Of a stretch of 64,000 nucleotides of DNA, positions 1-10,936 are shown in pieces. How positions within the stretch are numbered: the first letter of the stretch is position 1; the number at the start of each line of letters is the position of its first letter. Below the pieces are notes generated by a model that was given only the letters and a program-made list of their open reading frames with translations, was not told the origin of the DNA and did no database searches. The translations under genes and the position numbers were made by a program. The DNA lies in contig NC_091023.1 of assembly GCF_041296385.1 (NCBI RefSeq), forward strand, positions 20,426,924 through 20,490,923. Direction: 5' to 3'. The DNA is from Aphelocoma coerulescens. Lineage: Eukaryota > Chordata > Aves > Passeriformes > Corvidae.

Positions 1-2050
1 CCTGCTTGTGTCTAAAAATGTCGTATTAAGGCCCTGCTACCCCTGAACATTTTGCTCTTGATCCTGTTTTTCCAGATGTACCCATCTCCTCCATGTTTTT
101 GAGGTGAAAATGTTTCTGGGTTTCTCTGATGAAAACTGAGTGTCCCCATTTGTCTGAGGGAAAGCAGAAATATAGGTCACTCAGCTCAGCTGTACAGCAC
201 AGCTCCCCCAGACCAGTGGCTATCCACAAGTCCAGCTATAGCCTTCCTCTCCCCTCCCCCCACTCTGAGTAAGGCCTACACTGGAAATAGACAATTTAGC
301 ATTAGAATTGTATTGTGCATTTAAATGTAAATTGCTAGGGAATTGACAATTGTTTTGTTTGAATTGTAATGATTGGAGTACAAGGTGTTGGGTTTTTTCT
401 TAGAATACATTTTAACTGGTATTTGTCCTTTTACATTCATCTCAGGCACAACTATATGCACGTGTCCTTAAGCTTTCATCTGTAAATCCTTGAGCTGTCA
501 CATTCCTGTTAGGAAACCCATTTCTTCGACTTATCCAGCAATTGTAGACTGGCACTTTTCCCCCTCCCCATCTTTGCTTTTTGGAAGAATCTCTTGCTTT
601 GATTCAAGTAGGTGAAAACCTCAAATCCAAAATGAAAATACAGCTTGGGTCCCCTCCTACTCCATGAGCACCAGTGGCTCTGATCCCACTCCTTTCCTCT
701 TTCCCTCACTGCCTGCAGATCAGATCACAACCTTGACAGCCAGGGAGAGCCTCTGCAGGGTCGGCTAAGCCCAGAGACTCCTTACCAGCCCCACCAGCTG
801 AGGGTACCAAGCCCATCTTGCAGGTTTGGCCACCCCTCCCATCCTGGTGCTCACCATCAGCTCAGGATTTGGGGGCTGAGCCATTATTGTGCAGGTGGTC
901 TGATTGTGCAGAGCCCTGAGCAGACAGTATTTTTTCCCATGGTAGGCGGGGGAGGGGGTTGAAACCAGATGTACACAGAGCTGTTCACAGATCTGGTTTC
1001 ATCCATGGATGCTCCTATCCTGTTAGAAAGGCACTGAGCACCAGCCCTCAGACAGATGAAAGAGACTAAGAGGGTGGCCAAGTCCATCCTGAGGCTTGTC
1101 CTAGAAAAGGATTTTTTGTACCATCCAAAGAGCCAATAAAGCGAGGGAAGCCAGGGGTTAATCAGCTCTACCTTCCTCATCTAGTGGGAAAAGCCTGGGT
1201 TTCTGCTCGGTTTGCAAGGAGGGGAGCAGTAAATACCATTATTCGCAGAGGTTTTCTGAGGTGCAGCCAATTTTCAGGAATGCTGTATCTCAGTCCAAAG
1301 AAAACCTGCGTGTTTCTCCTTGGCCTGGCCTTGTTTCTTGAGACTGTTTCACTGATTGATACAGGAGATACAAACAAAAATTGAAATAACACATGCCTGG
1401 TAATATAAACAAAACACTTTCACCAGAGAGAAAAGATTGCAAAATCAGCAGCTTGCAGGGCTCAAACGCAGCCATCCAGCACTGAAACCAAGCCATTAAG
1501 AAAACAAATAAATAAACAAATAGAAATAGAACTGACTGCCATAAGCCCCTGACCTTAATTGTGTGGATATATGCCTGTGAAAGCTTGAGTCAAGCTTTTC
1601 CCTCCCAGCCCCCACACTAATTCCTTTGGCCTCAGTGCTATAAAATGCTCATTCGACCAGTCTGGCCACCCCCTCTCTCTCTTATCCACACAAGCAGCCA
1701 GGAGGTCAAATCCGTCACTGTTCCTCTGCAGAGGAGACCCAGAAGTTCACCCTGGACTGCTCTCCCAGTCCTTTGCCACCTTCCAGCACAGGTGTCTGGA
1801 GCAGCAGTTGTTCATCTCCAGACCTGAATAGAGCAGTCAGTGACAATCACGTTGCTGATGAGTTTTCTCTCACTAGTACAGATAAACTTCATGGGTGGGG
1901 AATAGCTGCTGGGGACTTGGAGAAGCCTGATGTAATTTGCTGGGCCACAGAGGTGTAATTATAGTGAGTTTTATGCAGGTTTTTTGCAATTTGTCACCTT
2001 GGAAAAATCAGCCCCTGTGATGGTTAATGTTTATGTAGGACTCCAGGTGA
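1..2050. other. unique non-coding DNA
   Basis: No gene, repeat or RNA recognised. Pyrimidine-rich patches (cttcctctcccctcccccc at about 244) and a purine/G patch (gcgggggagggggttg at about 946) occur. Overlapping open frames of 60-98 codons on both strands lack any recognisable product. Confidence 0.6.
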
Positions 2051-2191
2051 GAATTGTAGAATCAGTAAGGTTGGAAAAGACCTCTAAGATCATCGAGTCC
2101 AACCATTTACCTTACTCTGCCAAGGTTTTTGAACATTGCTAGGGGCAGTGACTCCACCACTTTCCTGGGCAGTCTGTTCCAGTGCTTGACA
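2051..2191 (-). mobile_element. CR1 LINE 3' fragment
   Basis: Antisense copy of a CR1 non-LTR retrotransposon 3' end. It starts with the degraded terminal repeat (gaattgtagaatcagtaagg), then 'ttggaaaagacctctaagat', 'catcgagtccaacc', a variable middle, and 'gtgactccaccac...cctgggcagtctgttccagtgcttgac'. This is the order of the antisense CR1 consensus. The copy is 5'-truncated, as nearly all CR1 insertions are, and carries no coding capacity. Many substitutions suggest an old insertion. The far boundary (about 2190) is approximate because similarity fades. Confidence 0.85.
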
Positions 2192-2965
2192 AAAGGTGTC
2201 TGTTCAGCTTGGGTAAAAAGCCAGGGATGCATCCCCCTGGGTGCACCCTGCAGGTGTATCCCCACTGCACCCCCAGGTCCATTCCTGAGTTCCTCCCTTG
2301 GGTGCACAGCTGGATTCATCTGCATGGCCATGGAGGAGCATGGGGTGATGCCTCCCAGCGATTCAGAGACTTTCCAAGATCCTGAAAGACTGAGCCCCCA
2401 GTTTCTGGAAGTATTTCCATGAGAGGTACACACATAAGAGCTGAAGGAGCCCCTGAGCTATTCTGCATGGGAAAGAGGGTGCAGGGTCAAGCCCATGCAC
2501 TGTTTCTCTGTGGTACATTGAAATTCACCCTTGTGCCCTCACTCATGGACCTGGCAGCACATTTCCCAAGCAGCAGCTCCTGCCATAGCCAGGTGGGAAT
2601 TCTCCCCAGGGTGCATAGTTGCTGTCTTTAAATATCTGTCTTCAGATTCTCTTTCTCAAGCCTCAGACAAAAATATGACAGCTATCCCACAAATCAGCCA
2701 TCTAAAAGTAAAAAGAAAAGCCACATTTAATTACTCCTGAAGGGGAACTTATACACGAGGAGCACTTATTAGTGCAATATATTTTTTCTTTTGTAGCTTT
2801 GAGCTGATCTCTAATAGCACCAGCGAAGTTCCAGCGTAACCTTGGAGTGTGTTTCATTATCATTCAGATGGAAACTGCTGTCTTATGACTGCAGTTTTAA
2901 AATACAGTACATTTTTATAATTTCTAAGTAGGCAATCAAGTGGACATAACACATGAAATTATATC

Positions 2966-3035
2966 CAGTCCTGGCACCAAACCCTGCCCTTCACTTGCCC
3001 ATGCTGCTCCCAGATATTAAGGCCTGAGTACAGCT
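2966..3035. repeat. possible ancient sauropsid repeat relic
   Basis: The stretch 'ggcaccaaaccctgccct' plus 'tcacttgcccatgctgctcc' resembles a degraded interspersed repeat common in turtle and crocodile DNA, whose core as I recall it reads roughly 'accaaattctgcccttcactta' plus 'cacccatgc'. The match is short and from memory. Simple chance similarity remains possible. Confidence 0.3.
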
Positions 3036-3374
3036 GGGGGCTGGATTTCAACCCCAGGATGAGCCTGCAGTCCTCTGCTCTGACAATGCAAACATGTAGG
3101 CGTTTATGAATTCACTAATTTTAATTTTAAAGTCACTGTGACTTTTAAAAGTCAAGCACTGGAGCAGCCTCTCTCCCTTCCTCCCCTTCGTCACCATAAA
3201 GGCAGCAGGGCAGGGGCAGCAAGTGGCTCCTGGCTGGAGAAAATGTGACCCATGAGCTGCTCCTCACAATGCTGAGTCGCTGGGAGCTTCAAGTGCTGCT
3301 GCATGCTGTCAGCACTGACCTGAGGGTACCAATGACTTCGGCTGTTTTCCTCCCCTCAGGCAGCTCTCTGGATC

Positions 3375-3480
3375 TGCAAATCCATTCCTTTAGCTAATTA
3401 GCAGATGGCAAAGGCAAAACTAATCAATCATTTCCCAGTGGGGCTGCTGGTAGCCCATCAGTTACAGTAACCACAGAGGC
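3375..3480. promoter_or_regulatory. possible conserved regulatory block
   Basis: Contains the perfect palindrome gctaattagc (3393-3402), a paired homeodomain site, followed by 'aactaatcaatcatttccc', which carries a PBX/HOX-like TAATCAATCA. The block is repeat-free. Conservation cannot be tested here. Confidence 0.25.
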
Positions 3481-4207
3481 TCTGCCCTGGCCCCACTGCC
3501 CCAATGTTCCCAGGTGGGCAGCTGAGCATCCTGCTTCATCATGGGCTTCATTTCAGACTCAGGCCAAAGGAGAATGATGTTTAACCTGGAGAATACACAA
3601 TCTGTAGGAAGTTCTGTGTTTTTTTGTCTACACTAGAAACCTGTTCAAAAAAATCCTGTATTTCAAGAGAGAAGAGTAAAAGAGGATAGGAATGTCAGGG
3701 CAATGTTTGGAAGCCAACAAATACTGGGAAGGACAAGTCTCCCTTCTACTGATGACAGAATTAATATATTTCCATTGTTATTTAATGTATAGGCAGGGAA
3801 AATTTCAAAGAAGGGAAAACTCCCCTTGATTTTACCTCTTCTGGGTGCTCAGGACATAATAAATTAAAGCTACAAAATGTGACATCTCACACAGGTATTG
3901 CTGTATTGACTTGGAGCTAGATTTGCCACCAGAACTGGAGGCACAGAGACATCTCCAGGAGTCTCCCATGGCTCCCCAGTGCCCAGAGGCAGCCTGGGCT
4001 TGTCTCCACTGGCTGCCTGAGGTGATTATCCAGGAGCAGTTGGCATTGGAGGTGCAGGGAGGGTCCGTGCTGGTGAGAGTGGGCAGCTCTCCGCCAGGTC
4101 CAAGCACTGGGAGCACTGTGGTGCTACAAGAACAACCTGCAGTACCTGAACAACATGTCAGCTCGCTCCCAAACCTGCTGGGAATCCCAAATGTTGCAGC
4201 CACTCAC

Positions 4208-4244
4208 CGTAGATGAAGAGCAGCCAGCACAGAGATTCTGGCAT
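4208..4244 (-). other. weak candidate first coding exon (signal-peptide-like)
   Basis: On the minus strand an ATG opens a 12-codon stretch reading MPESLCWLLFIY plus one base, then a consensus donor (gtgagt). A short hydrophobic start ending in phase 1 is typical of signal-peptide exons of cell-surface proteins. Against it: the start context is poor (T at -3, C at +4), a TGA lies directly upstream, no promoter is seen, and no convincing second exon was found below 4208. Probably chance. Confidence 0.08.
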
Positions 4245-4295
4245 TCACTGCTGTTGCAGAAATGAGTGTGCTGGTGATCTGCTGTGATGCATTTG

Positions 4296-4405
4296 AATCA
4301 CAGAATCCTAGAATATCCTGAGTTGGAAGGAACACACAAGGAGCATGGAGTCCAACTCCTGGCCCTGCACAGGACAACCTCAGAACCCTCACCATTTGAT
4401 AACAG
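4296..4405 (-). mobile_element. CR1 LINE 3' fragment, 'ccctgcacaggac' subfamily
   Basis: Begins with the CR1 terminal repeat (aatcacagaatcctagaat), followed by 'atcctgagttggaaggaaca', 'gtccaactcctggccctg' and 'cacaggacaacctcagaac'. The 'cctggccctgcacaggac' block marks a different CR1 subfamily from the copy at 10302 and matches the pieces at 29443 and 41944. It is antisense to the window, heavily 5'-truncated and non-coding. Confidence 0.85.
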
Positions 4406-6047
4406 CTCATGAACATCTGCAAATGCACTGAGTTTTGCTTTATTTAAAGCCTTTTTTTCTTGCTATCTGTGGGATATACCCAACACAAATGACTGTGCTT
4501 CTGGGTATCTTGCAATTTTTAATGTATTTATTTTTATAACACATACAGGAGATAAGACATGTGTCCATGACCTGCAGAGGGAACTGAGCCACAGAGAGAC
4601 AGCACCAGCTCTTAAGGAAAGCTTGTTGGGAGAAGATGCAGTTTCATGTGCACTGGGTGTTGGCACTCTGAAAGAAACTCCATAAGGCTCCTAAAAAGTC
4701 CACGTGACTATCCCACGAGGCACATCTGCACTGGTAGACACTTGTGCCTCTCTTGAAAGGAGCTGAAGTGGGGTGGAGACACGACTTGTTGGATAGGACA
4801 CCTCCACTCCACCGCATCCCTGGCACTCTGCCCCTCCTTGTTCCACTTCCATCTGCCAAACATTTCCATGAGCCATCAGCACTGCAAGTGGATTAGGTTT
4901 CCCAGACTCAAAAGAGAGCTTCTTTGTGGCAGAAAAATGCCTCCATTTGTTAGTTAAACCTCAGAAATTTTCCCCTGGCGGAGGTTCAAATATGTGCCAC
5001 AGGAGCAATGGTTTCACTGCTGTCTTTGAGGCCTCACAGGTTTCGGTCTCTAAGCCCAGCCATATTGCTTCTCTTAGGTTTCCTCTTGGTATTTCCCAGC
5101 ATCTCTATCTGATTTTTGGAGACCACCACCTTCTGAAAGCCATGTTTTTAACCCAGGAATCCAGCAGGTGCTGCCCCAGATGCACCAGCCAAACAAGCTG
5201 CTCAAAACTGTGAGCAGGCACCAACCTGACCCTCCCAGGGCATAAATAAGAATAAAAGAAAATAGAAGTCAGGTGGCTTTACCAGGGGTTGATCTGTTTT
5301 TTGGGGGTTTTTTTTGTGGTCTTCTTTGTTTCTAACTTTCTCCCTGCCTTCCTAACAGCATTGCTGCCTGAGATGAAGCCCTGCCAAAAGCCTCTGGGGA
5401 CAGCAGGCACTGCCACGTGCCGAGGCTGGCCAGAGCAAACGGGTCATAGACAGTCTGAGATGCTCTTCTTCCCTAAGGAAGGGGATTTAGTGGAGCTCGA
5501 GAGTATCTGCCAAAGCCATATTTAGCACTGGGAGCTGATTGCAACACTCACATTGCTCACTGCAGTTTTATAAATATAACCAGCCCAGACAGAATCTCTC
5601 CTGACACCGAGTGAAGAGATGTGAGGAGAGGCCCTGATATACTGTCCCACCAAATTGTTTGAAGCTTTTATCTCTAACAATGCTCCCTTAGCATATTGAC
5701 CATGGTAGGTGGGTACAGGGGGAGGAAGGGAGGCCAAGATGATCTCCTTTGCTCTCCCTGTCTGCCCAGAGCAGAGGATTTTCTTGCTTGTCTTCCACAT
5801 TGCTTGACTGCTGGTTTTCTCCTGAAATTTGCTTCTGGGCCAAGTTCAGGGGTTACAACCAAGATCCTCTGTCCCACACCCCATCTGTGCCTGACCACAG
5901 GCATGTATCTTGGGGCAGAAACCTTGGGCTGTCCTAACACATACTGCAGAAGGCAACACTCAGAGACTGCTTCCTTAAATACCTACTGATCAGACAGTAC
6001 TTCTAATCAAGGGAAGCTCTTTCCCCTTACTAACGAGCTGACACTAT

Positions 6048-6067
6048 GACATTGAAGCATCAATGTC
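6048..6067. other. perfect 8-bp stem hairpin
   Basis: gacattga, loop agca, tcaatgtc: a perfect 8-base inverted repeat with a 4-base loop. Too short for a microRNA precursor. Could be chance in 64 kb. Confidence 0.6.
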
Positions 6068-7416
6068 AAGTGATGATCACACAGGGGTGAAGGTCTGGGA
6101 GAGACACTGCTGTTTTGGCAACATACCAAGCAGAAGCAGGGTCCATACTCTTTAAAAAGTGCAGATATTTTCCCCTGCAAAAGTCAGGATTTGTCAGCAG
6201 CTTCTTGCAGGCTCACCTCTGGAGTATCCCAAGGTCTTTTCCTCCTTAAGTTTAAAGGTGGTTCTGAGTTCTGTTGATTGCAGATGCCAATTTCCAGTGG
6301 AGCTGCAGCTACGGCTGCAGTAAATTGAAGCCAACTGAAAGCAGAATCTCTTTCTTAGCTGTCTTTTACAAGTGTCCCCAAAGCAGTCGGCGGAGCCCAA
6401 GGGGTCACAAGCTGTGGGCTGCTCTGTGTGAAAGTGTTCCCTACTGGAATCGTGCCCTTCCCAGTTGCCATGGCCAGAAGGACCACAGCACTCCTGGTGC
6501 ACTGTCCATCCCTAAGTGTCTAAAACATTGTGGGATAAATGAGAACATTTAGGCAAAAACGAGAGGAAGTGTCATGTGACCAGAGGAAGTTTCTTGCTTG
6601 AATACATGTACCTGTTTTTAATGCCTAATGGAGAAAGACACCTAATGGTTTCCAGAGCTCAGTAGCCAGATAAAAACAGAGTGCAGAGGTGGTGGAGTGA
6701 CAATATCTGTTAATGAAAAACCAGGATATATGGCTGGGGCTGTTGGGCACTTGGCCCAGCACTTGGCCAGAGCCAATGGGCTGAGCCACGCTGGGACAGG
6801 TACCGGCAACACTCAATTCCCCTCCTTGTCAAGCGCCGTAAATTAAAAACAGAATAAAAAGCTTTTAAGGGATGTGCTCACTGACAGTTTAATATAAGTG
6901 GCTGTGGCATCATTTTCTACAGATAGGTTTATATGGGGAAAGAAATTGCAACTTGCTTCATAGCAGGCATTTTACTGTTATTGCAGAGTTCCCTGCCTCC
7001 CTTATTCATAAGGGGAGATTTTCTGAATGAGCATTGTGTGGAAGTTGGTGGGATAATGGGTTACTGTGACCTGTGCCAGGCTGAGATGGGGCAAGTGCAG
7101 CCTAAAGGTCAGCACAGCTTCTCTTTGCTGTTCTCCCCCTGCTGAGGGACACAGCTCAGGATGCCAGGTGACATCCCCAGCCTCCAGGTGAGCCTTCATT
7201 GTCACCTTCCCTGCCTCCTGTCCAGCTCAGCTGGCACAGACCCCCAGCACTGCCCTCATCCAGACGTGTTGCAGTGCATAATCCACTGCCCATCTTACAG
7301 TTTGGTTGAGACAAGAAAGTCCTCAGAAAATACAATTTAAATGAACAGAAGCTGTGTATGAAAATTAGGTTCTAAAGTTTAAATGATTAGTTTTGGCACT
7401 CAGACATGAACATTTC

Positions 7417-7429
7417 TTTTTTTTTTTTT
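7417..7429 (+). repeat. T13 tract followed by cag
   Basis: Thirteen consecutive T followed by 'cag', at the edge of a block rich in 'aaattaattag' and 'ttaaaag'. The tract plus CAG resembles a splice acceptor, but stops follow at once in all useful frames. Confidence 0.9.
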
Positions 7430-8280
7430 CAGTATTTTAAATTAATTAGTTTAAAAGTTTCTATTTTTAATTCCTTCAGAAGCTTAAACCGAAGATGGGA
7501 TGAAAGAGACTTTAGTCAACTAAATACTTACTTCTAGATCTTTGGGGTTTTGTTTTGCAGGGTTTTTTGGGGGGAAGGGGAGAAAGAAGAACTTAATGAC
7601 AGCCTAAAATATTTTCCCTTCAATTTTCCAATTTTAACATTTTGCAAAAATCACATGGGTGAAATTTCTGAGTAGTATTATTGCATTTTCTTGGCTGTTG
7701 ATACCCAAGTCACCAGCACAAACCACTTACGATCTGTGAGGCTGTGGTGAAGTAATTTGTGGTTGCTCTGTGGAGCCTACTCCTTTCATTGTGCTTCCAT
7801 TCAGAATAAACGTAATAGAATTTCACCATTTTGCCCACTTTCCTGCTGCTTTTTTCTCATTGTAGTCAACTTCATGACTAAGCAGGGAGAGCCCTCTGGA
7901 CAAAAGTTTCAGGAGAACTAAGGTAGTGTCAAATGGAATATTATTGTGACTGGATTTATAACAAAGGTGACACCACTCATAATGTTATTATTACTATCTA
8001 AGAAATTTCATTAGTAGTATGGACTTGGCTCAGCGCTGATGAATGCCAGAGGAAACCCTTTTACTGAGTCCAGCAGGCTTTGCATCAAATCATATTTGCA
8101 TTTGAAGATATACATCAGCTAAATTCAACCTAGGATAGAAAAAGGTCAGTTTCACTGGAAGGAAAAGATTAAGAGAGTACATCCTTCCTTTTATGCCTTT
8201 GTGTCCATAATTTTTGAAAGCACATCATAAGTAATCTTGTGTAATGCAGATTTGACCATTTATTTTCTGCCTGGAAATCT

Positions 8281-8295
8281 AAAAAAAAAAAAAAA
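8281..8295 (+). repeat. A15 homopolymer
   Basis: Fifteen consecutive A, following 'ctggaaatct'. No target-site duplication or retrogene body is evident upstream. Probably slippage-generated. Confidence 0.95.
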
Positions 8296-10301
8296 TCGCA
8301 TTAGGAGAAAAATATTAAGGGATATATGTTGGAAGTGTCTTGCCAGGAATAAAAAGAGTTTGGGCTTGTCAGTACTCTTGAGTTATTTTCCAGTAGGTAA
8401 GTGCTGTAACTGCAAAATCAAAAGATTTCAAAAAATGCACCAGAGGGAATTCCCTTTGCAAGGAAGAGTCAAACCAGTCACCTTCCTTGGCATCTCCTGT
8501 AACTGCCTGTGTCACTGAAATTTCTGCTGCCTGCCCTTCCTGTGCAGTGGTGCTTCACCCAGATTTGCATTTAAAATGCTTTGGCTTTCTGCTCTTTCAG
8601 AAGTATGAGCCCTTATAGCCCTTGCAATCCTTTCTCTTTTTAATTAAAAAAAGTTATTCTGACTGTTTTGTTGGCATCACTGTAAATGCTGAAGCACTTC
8701 CTTAAACATGTACTGCAATCTGGATTTTATTTCCACTAGTTTAATGGAAATAGTGGTGCAAGTAGGGATTTGCAAGGAGACAAGTATGGAAAAAACCAAG
8801 CTGCTGCCAGGGATGCCTGGGTGTTGGTGGCATTTGTGCTGCTGCCATGGTAATTGTGTTATTAGAGAATTCATTCCTCATGCCTGACTTGTACCTGATT
8901 TGTATCTGCCTGGCTGCAGGTTAACCTTTTTGTCCCGCAGTTTTGGTCCAAGTTTTTCTTTAGACTAAGCCCATTTTTGCCATCCATGGCTGCCCCTGCC
9001 CTGGAGGGCACCTCTCACCCTTTGTTTCCATGCCTGCTCACGTGCACTCGCCCAGGATGGGAACTGCTGATGCAATTATTGCTGTTCAGCTTTCAGCAAT
9101 GCCTTAACTCTCCCGAATGAGATAATCGATACTCGGCTCGTCTGGGAATGGCAGGGGCTGACTGTGCCACTCTGTAGTGTCAGATGAATAGTTAAACACC
9201 CAATATTTTCATCTGGTGCAGCCCAAGGCTCCCAGCTGCCAGCAGCTCCCAGCTCCTCGCTCCCGTGTACGTGAATGTTCCACAAGCCTGTGCTGTACGA
9301 TGACCATTCAAGGCAGAGATTCCTTTGTTTCTTTTGTGTATCCTTATCCATGTTTGTTATGTATTAATCATTTTATGGTCATCTCTGTGTGATTCTTTCT
9401 ATAAATAACATTCTCAAATCTCTCGCCTATCTTGTTTACCGTAGCTAATTCTTTAAGATGGGTGTCTCCACCAGAGCTGTAGTCTAAATGAACACAGATA
9501 AAAATCATAACATTGGCTTGGTTGTAGTAAACCAGGATTTTCTTGGTTCTGCAAATCAAGCCTTTCAAATAATCTTTTTCATTCCATCTCTATAAAAACT
9601 GTATGGTGGTGACAAAAGACAGGTGATAGCTTCAGCCTTAGCTATCGCAGTAGTGGCTGGCATTAAATACATAATTCCTGCTGTGTCTGCATCGTCTCTA
9701 AATGAAAGTCTCCTGAAGAGGAAGTCTCCAGGGAGGGGGTAGAGCTGTGAACCAGTAACTGCAGAGTGTGCCTTGGAGATATGAAGTTAGGAGGAGAAGC
9801 TGAAAACGTGATATGTCTTTTTCAGTTTGACCTCAGCCTCTAATAGTGTTTGGCAAGTCAGCCTGGCAGATAAATTGGTTCATATTAGAAAATGGGGTTG
9901 ATTTATTACGAAATTGATTGCAACCCTGTCCTGTGCTGAAGGCATTAGCGAGAACAGCATCAGGTGCCTCAGCTCTTAACTAATGGGCTTTCCCCAGGCT
10001 CTCCACTGCTGCCAGGCTTTTACCCACAGCCACCAGCATCTAAACCACACACCTCTGCTGGTCCCTTCCCATGGGTGCAAAACCCTTCCCCAGGCAGGGC
10101 TCTGTCAGGAAGCTGAGATGCCCTGCAGGGAGCTGGCCTTTCCCAGGACATACAGACTTGCAGGAGCAGGGCCAGTGCGACATTTGCAACCAGCACCTTG
10201 AAATATATCCAAGCATTGTATCTCTTCTTCTTGTGACTGTTTTCTGAAAATGGGAAGAGTTACTGGAAAAAGGGAAAAGTATCCACCAAACTCCTTCTGT
10301 T

Positions 10302-10600
10302 CACAGAATCACAGAATGGTTTGTGTTGGAAGGGACTTCAAAGATCACCCAGTTTCAATCCCCCCTGCCATGGGAAGGGACACCTTCCACTGTCCCAGGT
10401 TGCTCAGGGCCCTGTCCAGCCTGCCTTGAACACTTCCAGGGATGGGGCAGCCACAGCTTCTCTGGGCAGCTTTTTCCAGTGTCTCACCACCCTCAGAGTA
10501 AGGAATATTTTTTAAATATCCAATCTAAATCTATGCTTTTTAAGTTTGAAGCCATTTGTCCTTGTCCTATCATTACATGCCCATAAAAAAAGGCTTTTCT
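10302..10600 (-). mobile_element. CR1 LINE 3' end, about 300 bp
   Basis: The clearest antisense CR1 copy here. In order it shows the terminal repeat (cacagaatcacagaatgg), 'ttggaagggacttcaaagat', 'ccctgccatgggaagggaca', 'ccaggttgctcagggccctg', 'cttgaacacttccagggatg', 'cacagcttctctgggcagc', 'cagtgtctcaccaccctcag' and the A/T-rich block ending in 'tccttgtcctatcattacat'. The length reaches the 3' UTR and the last part of the element only, so no reverse transcriptase sequence is present. The modest divergence suggests it is younger than the copy at 2051. Open frames of 64 and 87 codons inside it are repeat sequence, not genes. Confidence 0.95.
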
Positions 10601-10908
10601 TCCTTTCTTCATTTTCTTTGGTGAAGTTGAAAGCTCTTTTAGCCACAAAGAAAAGCCATCACCAAATGTAATGAGAGAGTTTCACTACTTTTTGCAATGA
10701 AAGCCATATTCACCCACAATTGCCACTACCTGCAGTGCAGTTGCCTCAAATTCCTCAACACACTGGGGAATAGACTTTCCCCGGGGACTGATTAAAATAC
10801 AAATGAACAAACCAAACATAATGACCACTGTGACCCTGTAAACAATTTGGGTTGTATCTAATATGGGAAACTCTAATCTACTACTTGGAGTATTGTTACA
10901 GATGTAAT

Positions 10909-10936
10909 AAAAAAAAATTAAAAAAAAAAAAAAAAA
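10909..10936 (+). repeat. A9-TT-A17 tract
   Basis: Nine A, two T, then seventeen A. It lies about 300 bases beyond the CR1 at 10302 and is not part of it. CR1 elements do not end in poly-A, so this is simple sequence or an unrelated tail. Confidence 0.95.

Larger units (their letters stand above)
4406..10301. other. unique non-coding DNA, about 5.9 kb
   Basis: No gene seen. It contains the hairpin at 6048, T13 at 7417, A15 at 8281, an AT-rich strip at 7400-7480, a GC/G patch at 7565-7580 (ttgggggggaaggggag) and a donor-like gtaagt at 8397 without a good acceptor. 'gctgccatggtaattg' at 8841 is X-box-half-like. Confidence 0.55.

Noticed and set aside
3911..4216. Plus-strand frame with 'LALEVQGGSVLVRVG', which looks slightly like the start of an immunoglobulin domain
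   Set aside because: No matching cysteine/tryptophan framework, no exon boundaries, and a minus-strand frame of similar length covers the same bases.
4971..5000. 'gaggttcaaatatgtgcc' resembling a tRNA B-box
   Set aside because: No A-box or cloverleaf arms around it.
10321..10586. Two overlapping plus-strand open frames
   Set aside because: They lie wholly inside the antisense CR1 3' end.
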